This document shows positions 6,990-12,984 of a DNA stretch of 12,984 nucleotides, in pieces (position 1 is the first letter of the stretch; each line of letters begins with the position of its first letter). Below the pieces are notes generated by a model, which was not told the DNA's origin, made no database searches, and saw nothing but the letters and a program-made list of their open reading frames with translations. Origin of the DNA: an uncultured Actinomycetes bacterium (GTDB lineage: Bacteria; Actinomycetota; Actinomycetes; Nanopelagicales; Nanopelagicaceae); the NCBI GenBank assembly GCA_903842855.1, contig CAIMNT010000090.1, positions 1 to 12,984 on the forward strand, in the 5' to 3' direction. The translations under genes were made by a program, and so were the position numbers.

Positions 6990-7886
6990 GTGGATAGAGG
7001 TATATACCCCGTTCTGCAGATGCCTCTCGATGAGTACGACGTCATTGATCCTGTCGTGCTCGCTAAAGAGATCGATTGGCTGATCGAACTTGGGGTGAGC
7101 GGCGTAGTGATTGCGATGGTCTCCGAGGTAATGCGTTTTAGTTCGCAAGAGCGACGCGAGCAGTGGAAATTAGTGATCTCCTTAGTTGCAAACCGACTAC
7201 CAGTGATAGTGAGCGTTGGTGCTGAAAGTACCGCGGTCGCCACTGAATTAGCCCGACAGGCAACCGGCGACGGTGCCTCAGCCCTAATGGCAACACCGCC
7301 TGCGATCTTTCCCGCTACTTCAGAGCAGATATATAACTACTACCGATCAATCGTTGAAGCGACTGCCTTGCCCGTGATTGTGCAAGATGCCAGCAACTAC
7401 ATGGGACAACCCTTGTCACTAGAGCTGTACGAAAAATTACTTACAGAATATGGCACGGCTCGAATTCAATTCAAGCCCGAGGCAAAACCGGTGAGAGAGC
7501 GAGTGGCGCATATTCAAGGATTTACCAAAGGTGGTGCTCAGATCTTTGAAGGACAAAGTGGCATGGATCTACTTGATACTCATCCGCTAGGTTTGTTCGG
7601 AACCATGCCGGGGAGCGAGATCGTCTGGGCGATCACGGCGTTATGGAACGCTTTGGAAAATTCCGAATTAGAACGAGCCCAAAAGATTCACCAAGGTATT
7701 GCCAAGCTCATTACCTTTCAATCGACAATTGATGAATATGTTGCAGTGGAGAAATATTTGCTGGTTAAGCAGGAAATCTTTACTTCAACTAACCAACGTG
7801 GCCCGGTGAGCGCAGTATTAAGCGCAGAGACCAAAGCACAGATTGATCTTGCCTTTGCAGCTCTTCAGAGCACGGTTTTGGGGTAA
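6990..7886 (+). CDS. DHDPS/NAL-family 2-keto-3-deoxy sugar-acid dehydratase
   Basis: Class I aldolase-superfamily TIM barrel of 298 residues from the GTG start. The Schiff-base lysine is Lys162 in IQFKPEA. In this pathway it would dehydrate and rearrange 2-keto-3-deoxypentonate to alpha-ketoglutarate semialdehyde, feeding the divergent dehydrogenase. The YNxP-type motif holding the catalytic Tyr of DHDPS and NAL is absent; QDASNYMG (132-139) occupies that position. This argues against dihydrodipicolinate synthase and fits what I recall of L-2-keto-3-deoxyarabonate dehydratases. A 2-keto-3-deoxy acid aldolase giving pyruvate and glycolaldehyde is the main alternative, but the semialdehyde dehydrogenase next door makes the dehydratase more likely. 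The N-terminus GIYPVLQMP is a typical family start. The stop lies 1 bp from the stop of the convergent ABC permease. Confidence 0.88.
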   Translation: MDRGIYPVLQMPLDEYDVIDPVVLAKEIDWLIELGVSGVVIAMVSEVMRFSSQERREQWKLVISLVANRLPVIVSVGAESTAVATELARQATGDGASALMATPPAIFPATSEQIYNYYRSIVEATALPVIVQDASNYMGQPLSLELYEKLLTEYGTARIQFKPEAKPVRERVAHIQGFTKGGAQIFEGQSGMDLLDTHPLGLFGTMPGSEIVWAITALWNALENSELERAQKIHQGIAKLITFQSTIDEYVAVEKYLLVKQEIFTSTNQRGPVSAVLSAETKAQIDLAFAALQSTVLG

Positions 7887-7887
7887 A

Positions 7888-8733
7888 TCAAGAAGTAATA
7901 TCTTTCTTGTTGAACTTAGTGATCGCCAACGAGATCAGTATGGCGAAGAGAATGATGCTGTAGGCAGCTCCTCGGATCATCTGCGACCAATCTATTGAAC
8001 TAGATAGGGCATCGAACCAGGAGAATGAGTAGTGCGTGGGTAACCAGTTGCGTAGCGTTCCTAACCCTGAAATAGCATCCAAAATATTAGACAAAATAAT
8101 GATTCCTATCGCTCCACCAACGGCCCCCAATGGAACGTCTGTGGATACGCTCAGATAAAAGGCAAGTGCAGCCACTGATAACAAAACTAGCGTGAGATAG
8201 AAGCCAATGATGGCGATGCGTTCAATAGCTAACCCATTTGAAAGAGTAACTCCCAGCGGGGTCTGCATCGGCTTCAAACCAAATGCCAGAGCACCCACTA
8301 CCCATGAAGTCACAATGAGTAGAACGATCGCAAGAAATGAGAGCGTGAGGCTAACCTTCAATTTTTGTATCAAAAGACGAGTCCTTGGCACCGGAGCCGC
8401 CAATAAGTACCGCAGCGTTGACCACGATGCTTCAGATGCCACCGTGTCCCCATTGAAGATGGAGATAACTGCTACTAATAAAAATGGAGTCGCGAAGTAG
8501 AACATGGTTGCCGTGAAATTGGCAGCACCCTTCGTGGCAAGTCCGATCAGATCAGCAGTGCCGGAACCAAAACGAGTTGGCCCGGTGCTATTACCTGAGG
8601 TTCCAAACTTCACCGCCAACGCAACAATTACCGGCAGTGCAATAACAAATAAGTATGAGAAAAGGGTTCGCTTACGCTTAATTTGTCGGTACATCTCCAG
8701 GCGATAAGGCAGCGTTCTATTAGGAAGATACAT
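7888..8733 (-). CDS. ABC-2 type transporter permease
   Basis: 281-residue integral membrane protein with about six spans, near residues 24-42, 73-93, 127-150, 172-196, 201-222 and 255-273. Between spans 2 and 3 lies the ABC-2 permease signature GDTVASEASWSTLRYLLAAP (95-114), followed by basic PVPRTRLLIQKLK, which contacts the ATPase. A positively charged cytoplasmic N-terminus precedes span 1. It starts directly after the stop of the upstream fusion gene (TAAATG), with GGGAG a few bases before, so the two are one operon. It is probably the export channel driven by the ATPase half of the fusion, most likely as a homodimer since no second permease is seen. Substrate unknown. Its 3' end is 1 bp from the convergent DHDPS-family gene. 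Confidence 0.93.
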   Translation of the reverse strand: MYLPNRTLPYRLEMYRQIKRKRTLFSYLFVIALPVIVALAVKFGTSGNSTGPTRFGSGTADLIGLATKGAANFTATMFYFATPFLLVAVISIFNGDTVASEASWSTLRYLLAAPVPRTRLLIQKLKVSLTLSFLAIVLLIVTSWVVGALAFGLKPMQTPLGVTLSNGLAIERIAIIGFYLTLVLLSVAALAFYLSVSTDVPLGAVGGAIGIIILSNILDAISGLGTLRNWLPTHYSFSWFDALSSSIDWSQMIRGAAYSIILFAILISLAITKFNKKDITS

Positions 8734-11190
8734 TTATTTCTCCCTGCCAATCGTTAAGTCATCACCAATGAGTTCAATGAAGATCTCCTCTAGGGTGCCG
8801 GCGCGTTTTCCGGCCTTCGTGAGTATCCGGCGCATCGTGCCATATGTGATCAAACGACCTCGGTGCATCAAGACCACATGAGAACAGGTCTGTTCCACTT
8901 CCGCCAACAAGTGTGAAGAGACAATTACTGTCCTTCCGGATTTCGCATAGCGCTTGAGAACTTCACGCATTGCCTTAATCTGCTGTGGATCTAGCCCGTT
9001 GGTTGGTTCATCAAGTACCAGGAGATCTGGCATACCCAACATAGATTGAGCTATAGCTAAGCGCTGACGCATACCTTGAGAGTAGGAGCGAACCTTCTTG
9101 TCGAGAGCGCTTCCAAGATCGGTAATCGTGATCGCCTCTTCAAAGTATGGCTCATCGCTTCTTCCGATTGATCTCCAATAGAGCTCAAGATTTTCTCGCC
9201 CTGATAAATGCGGCAAGAAGCCAGAGCCTTCCACGAACGAACCGAGATTAGAGAGCGTTGGAGATCCAGGATAGATAGGTCGACCATTAATCGAAATCTC
9301 ACCCTCAGTCGGATAAATGAGCCCCATCATCATCCGCAGCGTTGTGGTCTTACCTGCTCCATTAGGGCCAAGCAATCCGAGAACTTGTCCACGCTTTACC
9401 TGGAATGAGAGTCCATCAACCGCTTTATAGCCATCTTTATAGACCTTGGTGAGATTAGAAACGGTTACCAAAGCATCGCTGGATTCTGCAGGTTGATCAT
9501 TGTGTCGTGGACGCCTTAGGTAGATGGCAAGAGCACCCAAGATAATTGCTAGTAGCGCTAGTAGTGGCCACCCGTACAACGCAACATGGTTTACCTTTGT
9601 GGTGAAAGACATCTGCGAAACAACTATTGGTGATTCTGCAGTGATCACATACTGCCGTCCATCTTGTGGAAGCGCAAAGCCTTGGTCGGTTGTCGAAATG
9701 GCGACAGCAATTTTGTCCCCGGGCGCAGCGTCTAGAACAACCGCAGGCAAAGTTATTGTGTAATCAGATCCTCTATTAGCGATATTGCTTAGATGAACTG
9801 GAGCCACGATTCCATTGGGTTGTTTCGTTTGACCCGATTCCGTGCGCACTACCAGTGAGAAGAAGAGCGTGGCGTCAGTCTTGTTCGAGGTAATACGAAT
9901 CCTTATCGAAGAAGGCCCAACGACCTGTATTGGTTTTGTCAGCGGTGCGCTCTCTAAGAACCCGCTCTGCCCCGGTAAGAATGCTGCCGTTGCTCCAGAA
10001 ACGCTTCCGGCCAATGCCAGCGCAGAACCAACCCCCGGCAACGAAGAAATTGCTCCGGGAATGCCCCCGATGGGAGCAACAAGGGCAGTGAAAGGAACAG
10101 CAACGGGAATATCTACTGTCGGAGTATGTAGCGGTAATGAGGAACTACTCAAAAATTTAGGAATGACCGAAGAATCAACTAATGAAATTGAACCGTTGGT
10201 ATCAGTTACCTGGAAGGTCGGAAAAGTACCTTTGGCCTTCTTTAGATAGATATCGAACCATTGAGTGACGCTCTGATGAAGTCGAGGTGATTCATCCGTG
10301 CCACCATCGTGACCGCCACTATGCCAAATTATCGCAAGCGGTACCTGTGGGTGAGCGGAGTGTATTTGCGAGGCGTTCTGAATTGACTCGGAGAGTGGGA
10401 AAAGTGAGTCAGCTTCACCTTGCATCAAGAGAGTAGGAGCTGTGATGCGATTTGTTATGGTCGAAGGGGAAGATGCCTCCAAGAGTTTTAGATCTGTCGC
10501 AGTTGGTTTACCGAGAGAGACTGCATCCTTAAACACCTGACACCAGGCCGGAGTGAAAGTTCCGCACTCACCCGCTTCAGAATTGGGCAATGTGGCGAGC
10601 GCAAAGAATGTCCCGGCCCAGAATTTTTTGTAAGGTCCTAAAGACGGGTCACTTGAGCTCTGCGGAAAAAATACTTGAACCAAGTTGTTCCACGTTATAT
10701 TCGCCGCAACAGCATCAATTCTCTTGTCATAACCCGCACTCATGAGGGAAATGGCACCCCCATACGAATCCCCTGTAATTCCAACCAGAGGATCGCCTTT
10801 GCCCTGCTGAATGACATCTTTTCTCGTCGCGAGGTAGTCAATGAGCTTGGAGACATCTGCAACCTCACCTGTCGGTGCATTCATAGAAATTTCACCGGTT
10901 GAATTACCAAATCCTCGGGCGGTCCAAGCGAGAACTACATATCCGTGACTCGCCAACTGTTCTGCTTGGGCAGAGACGCTCTTCTTATCCCCTGTAAATC
11001 CATGCGCCAAAAGTATGGCGGGTGCTGGAAGGCGACTAGGAAGGTAGATCGTTGAGTCGAGGAAGACTCCTCCGGCCCCAGATAAACGCAGATCTTGAGT
11101 TGTGTAATGTGAGGAAGCCTGCGCTGGCGTGCTGATTCCGAAGAAAGCTGTGAGAACGACTAATGCAGCCATTATTCGGATGCGAGTCAT
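8734..11190 (-). CDS. Fusion: secreted alpha/beta hydrolase (CocE/S15-like) - membrane span - ABC ATPase
   Basis: 818 residues in one uninterrupted frame. Residues 1-26 form a signal peptide ending in AQA. About 30-320 is an alpha/beta hydrolase: HGFTG oxyanion turn (63-67), nucleophile Ser142 in GDSYGG, acid Asp261 in GEADSLFP, His294 in GGHDGG. About 360-410 is rich in Gly, Pro and Ala; about 415-530 is beta-rich and resembles the C-terminal jelly roll of X-Pro dipeptidyl-peptidases. One span (537-557) is followed by RRPRH, putting the C-terminus inside. About 573-818 is an ATPase with Walker A GPNGAGKTT (608-616), signature YSQGMRQR (703-710, as in drug/lantibiotic exporters), Walker B LLVLDEPTNGLD (723-734) and His760. 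So an extracytoplasmic serine hydrolase is tethered to the motor of an ABC exporter, with its permease next in the operon. Natural substrate (peptide, ester or amide) unknown. Confidence 0.9.
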   Translation of the reverse strand: MTRIRIMAALVVLTAFFGISTPAQASSHYTTQDLRLSGAGGVFLDSTIYLPSRLPAPAILLAHGFTGDKKSVSAQAEQLASHGYVVLAWTARGFGNSTGEISMNAPTGEVADVSKLIDYLATRKDVIQQGKGDPLVGITGDSYGGAISLMSAGYDKRIDAVAANITWNNLVQVFFPQSSSDPSLGPYKKFWAGTFFALATLPNSEAGECGTFTPAWCQVFKDAVSLGKPTATDLKLLEASSPSTITNRITAPTLLMQGEADSLFPLSESIQNASQIHSAHPQVPLAIIWHSGGHDGGTDESPRLHQSVTQWFDIYLKKAKGTFPTFQVTDTNGSISLVDSSVIPKFLSSSSLPLHTPTVDIPVAVPFTALVAPIGGIPGAISSLPGVGSALALAGSVSGATAAFLPGQSGFLESAPLTKPIQVVGPSSIRIRITSNKTDATLFFSLVVRTESGQTKQPNGIVAPVHLSNIANRGSDYTITLPAVVLDAAPGDKIAVAISTTDQGFALPQDGRQYVITAESPIVVSQMSFTTKVNHVALYGWPLLALLAIILGALAIYLRRPRHNDQPAESSDALVTVSNLTKVYKDGYKAVDGLSFQVKRGQVLGLLGPNGAGKTTTLRMMMGLIYPTEGEISINGRPIYPGSPTLSNLGSFVEGSGFLPHLSGRENLELYWRSIGRSDEPYFEEAITITDLGSALDKKVRSYSQGMRQRLAIAQSMLGMPDLLVLDEPTNGLDPQQIKAMREVLKRYAKSGRTVIVSSHLLAEVEQTCSHVVLMHRGRLITYGTMRRILTKAGKRAGTLEEIFIELIGDDLTIGREK

Positions 11191-11251
11191 TGAATAAAGG
11201 TAGTCATGATTTCAAAAGGCCGCCATTCAAGATCGTTACTATCATCGGCGC
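11191..11251. promoter_or_regulatory. 61-bp divergent promoter region of the fusion gene and the copper monooxygenase gene
   Basis: Neither flanking start codon has a Shine-Dalgarno. For the plus-strand gene TATCAT (11240-11245, 5 of 6 bases of the -10 consensus) ends 6 bases before the GTG at 11252, placing +1 on or next to the start codon: a leaderless transcript. For the minus-strand gene the ATG is preceded by ACCTTTATTCA; a leaderless start is possible, but the -10 is poor. No clear -35 for either. Confidence 0.5.
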
Positions 11252-12373
11252 GTGACTAATCGCATGAAATCGCTCCTCTCTATTACCCTTCCCGTGCTAC
11301 TCGTAATGGCTCTTTCAGGTACCGCGATTACAAGCGCTTCTGCAGCAAATTCCTCAACGGTGTATGTGGCGCAGATGACAAAGCCTCACCTTCCTTCGGC
11401 TCCTAACGGCGGAACCGATGACTATCACTGCTTTTTGCTAGATCCAAAGGTGACGCAAGACTCCTTGATCACCCAAGTTGAATTTCAACCTCAGCAGCGT
11501 CCGATGATGCATCACGCAATTATGTTTTTGGTAGGGCAGAAGGATTTACCAGATGCAATCAAATTGGATAACAATGGAGCTGGCTGGCCCTGCTTTGGCG
11601 GAACCGGAATCGGTTCAAGTTTCTCATCATTTCTAACCTCACCATGGCTCTCATCGTGGGCTCCGGGTCGCGACAAGGATATTATGCCAGCAGGTTATGG
11701 AACCCCGATTGCAAAGGGAGATCGAATTGTTCTCCAAGTTCACTACAACTTATTAGCCATTACCTCGGGCAAGATACCTACCGATCAATCTCGGGTTCTA
11801 ATTACGACAGTTCCTGCAAGAGGGTCTCATCTAACAACTCTATATACCGAGCTTGTGGCGGCGCCCGTTGAGCTCGCTTGCCCTAAAGGAGTGACTGGCT
11901 ACCTTTGCGATCGCGGAAAATCTTTGATTGATCTGGCGCAACGCACTAGTCAGTCCAGCGTTGCGGAGTCTGAAGGCTTAAATCAACTCTGCGGCTATAA
12001 CCCAATAAATCCCACACCGAGCAATATCTCCATTTGTGATAAGAAAATTACCCAAAATGAGCTGGTTGTAAAAGCCACACCACATATGCATCTATTGGGT
12101 CGTTCGCTAAAAATGATCCTCAACCCAGGAACACCTGGGCAGAAAATACTGCTCGATCGACCTCAATACAATTTTGATGATCAATCTCCGACTATTCTCA
12201 AAACTCCAATTCGTTTAAAGGTAGGAGACACTGTTCGGGTTCAATGCACATTCGATCCGAAATTGAGAACGATGCTTCCCGAACTTAAGAAATTGCCACC
12301 TCGATACGTAACGTGGGGAGAAGGTTCAGCCGACGAGATGTGCCTTGGGGTCCTTGGCGTCGCTCATCTGTAA
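11252..12373 (+). CDS. Secreted copper type II ascorbate-dependent monooxygenase-like protein (PHM/DBH fold)
   Basis: 373 residues with a signal peptide at about 1-31, ending in ASA before ANSS. Every copper ligand of the peptidylglycine hydroxylating / dopamine beta-monooxygenase fold is in order: His87-His88 (MMHHAIMF) and His164 (QVHYN) for the first site, His278 and His280 (PHMHLLGR) and Met363 (ADEMCLG) for the second. Eight cysteines in the mature part (60, 114, 210, 219, 247, 262, 332, 364) suggest disulfides and an exported protein. The family hydroxylates aliphatic C-H bonds using O2 and a reductant; the substrate here is unknown. The start is GTG with no ribosome site, but TATCAT 6 bases upstream suggests a leaderless message. 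An ATG at 11264 would give the same mature protein. Divergent from the hydrolase-ABC operon and 3 bp from the convergent methyltransferase. Confidence 0.88.
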   Translation: MTNRMKSLLSITLPVLLVMALSGTAITSASAANSSTVYVAQMTKPHLPSAPNGGTDDYHCFLLDPKVTQDSLITQVEFQPQQRPMMHHAIMFLVGQKDLPDAIKLDNNGAGWPCFGGTGIGSSFSSFLTSPWLSSWAPGRDKDIMPAGYGTPIAKGDRIVLQVHYNLLAITSGKIPTDQSRVLITTVPARGSHLTTLYTELVAAPVELACPKGVTGYLCDRGKSLIDLAQRTSQSSVAESEGLNQLCGYNPINPTPSNISICDKKITQNELVVKATPHMHLLGRSLKMILNPGTPGQKILLDRPQYNFDDQSPTILKTPIRLKVGDTVRVQCTFDPKLRTMLPELKKLPPRYVTWGEGSADEMCLGVLGVAHL

Positions 12374-12376
12374 TTA

Positions 12377-12979
12377 TTAAGTGAGCTGGTAAAAGTAGAA
12401 ACCGGTTGCCTCCGGATAACCAAGTTCTGCAGGAGTCAGATGAACTTCTATCTCCACCCATTGCGGCGCGTTGACCTTCATCCAGATGCGGTGATCGCGA
12501 AAACGATTGTGTTGCGCCATCTTCTCTAGCTGCTGCTCGGTCGCCGTGTTAAAAATACCAACATACTTTCGGGCCGTTGCAATCAAGTTCTTCATATAAC
12601 TTTCATAGCGATAATCTTCAGTAAGATGCAAAATCACATCCATAGATAAAGAGATATCTGCAACTAATTCTGCTCCGGCGGTGAAATTATCAGGATCATA
12701 TTCAATGAATGTCTTTGACTCATCTCCCGAATAACGCTGGCGCAAGCTTTCAATCGCCTTTGCCGATACATCGAGCCCAATGTACTTAGAAATGTGTAGC
12801 AAACTAAGTTGGTTACCATCCCCGCTGCCATATTCGATGGCCGAAACAATATTGTGCTGCTCTAAAAAACCGTTGAGAGCTGCCGCCTTGAAATCCGCTA
12901 AGGCTCCGTACGAGCCGGCTCCACTATTTCCACCTGATTCGTATCTCTTGCGCCAATATTCTGCGGAGTCGAAGGTCAT
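12377..12979 (-). CDS. Class I SAM-dependent methyltransferase
   Basis: 200-residue cytoplasmic Rossmann-fold methyltransferase. Motif I is EYGSGDG (49-55), the acidic ribose-binding residue is Asp70 (YIGLD), and SLSMDVILHLTED (110-122) is the motif IV/post-II region. The N-terminal block YWRKRYESGGNSGAGSYG (8-25) marks a subfamily I associate with surface-glycan gene clusters; that link is from memory and the acceptor is unknown. The ATG chosen is 5 bases from the window edge, so an upstream start cannot be excluded, but family members begin about here. It may belong to an operon that continues beyond the window. The stop lies 3 bp from the monooxygenase stop. Confidence 0.85.
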   Translation of the reverse strand: MTFDSAEYWRKRYESGGNSGAGSYGALADFKAAALNGFLEQHNIVSAIEYGSGDGNQLSLLHISKYIGLDVSAKAIESLRQRYSGDESKTFIEYDPDNFTAGAELVADISLSMDVILHLTEDYRYESYMKNLIATARKYVGIFNTATEQQLEKMAQHNRFRDHRIWMKVNAPQWVEIEVHLTPAELGYPEATGFYFYQLT

Positions 12980-12984
12980 TGGGC

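Noticed and set aside
5415..7886. Reading this part as galactarate/glucarate or hydroxyproline catabolism
   Set aside because: Both end in the same semialdehyde dehydrogenase, but no glucarate/galactarate dehydratase or hydroxyproline epimerase/deaminase is present, whereas a lactonase and an IlvD-type aldonate dehydratase are.
7889..7909. Inverted repeat CAAGAA/TTCTTG as a transcription terminator
   Set aside because: Only 6 AT-rich pairs with a 9-base loop and no T-run on the side needed; it also lies inside permease coding sequence.
8734..11190. Fusion as a frameshift or decayed pair of genes
   Set aside because: The frame is continuous, the linker holds a sensible membrane span with correct charge bias, and both domains keep all catalytic motifs.
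1..12984. CRISPR arrays, tRNA/rRNA genes, insertion sequences, phage or defence genes
   Set aside because: No regularly spaced repeats, no tRNA-like cloverleaf between genes and no transposase, integrase or nuclease motifs; coding sequence fills nearly the whole window.

Overview
The window looks like a compact, roughly 50% GC actinobacterial chromosome segment. Support for this is a mix of good Shine-Dalgarno starts and one probable leaderless GTG start, an IclR-controlled sugar-acid locus, actinobacterial-style secreted proteins, and almost no spare DNA. The largest gap between genes is 103 bp, neighbouring genes overlap by 1-4 bp, and three convergent gene pairs are separated by only 1-3 bp. 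A small-genome actinobacterium (for example a freshwater lineage) would fit, but that placement is inference from style, not from a marker gene.

Region 1 (1-7886) is a sugar-oxidation locus. The minus strand carries a TIM-barrel-like protein of unknown function (1726-2640) coupled by an ATGA overlap to an IlvD/Edd-type [2Fe-2S] sugar-acid dehydratase that runs off the left edge (1-1729). Divergent to these, the plus strand carries an IclR regulator (2744-3538), a zinc-dependent polyol/sugar dehydrogenase (3535-4536) and an SMP-30-type lactonase (4536-5411), all overlapping. Convergent to the lactonase is a 2,5-dioxovalerate (alpha-ketoglutarate semialdehyde) dehydrogenase (5415-6863), and divergent to that a DHDPS-family 2-keto-3-deoxy sugar-acid dehydratase (6990-7886). 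Together these give a Weimberg-type route: sugar -> lactone -> aldonate -> 2-keto-3-deoxyaldonate -> alpha-ketoglutarate semialdehyde -> alpha-ketoglutarate. The end product points to a C5 sugar (L-arabinose, D-xylose or similar). Both divergent intergenic regions share a conserved block: TTCCGTTCTG, five bases, then an inverted repeat with a 3-bp spacer. I read this as the IclR operator, tying all three transcription units into one local regulon.

Region 2 (7888-12373) is an export/secretion region. A minus-strand operon encodes an unusual 818-residue fusion (signal peptide, serine alpha/beta hydrolase, beta-rich domain, one membrane span, ABC ATPase) and, directly abutting, an ABC-2 permease. 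Divergent across 61 bp is a secreted protein with every copper ligand of the type II ascorbate-dependent monooxygenase (PHM/DBH) fold, apparently translated from a leaderless GTG.

Region 3 (12377-12984) is a convergent class I SAM-dependent methyltransferase reaching almost to the right edge. I see no tRNA, rRNA, CRISPR array, insertion sequence or integrase.
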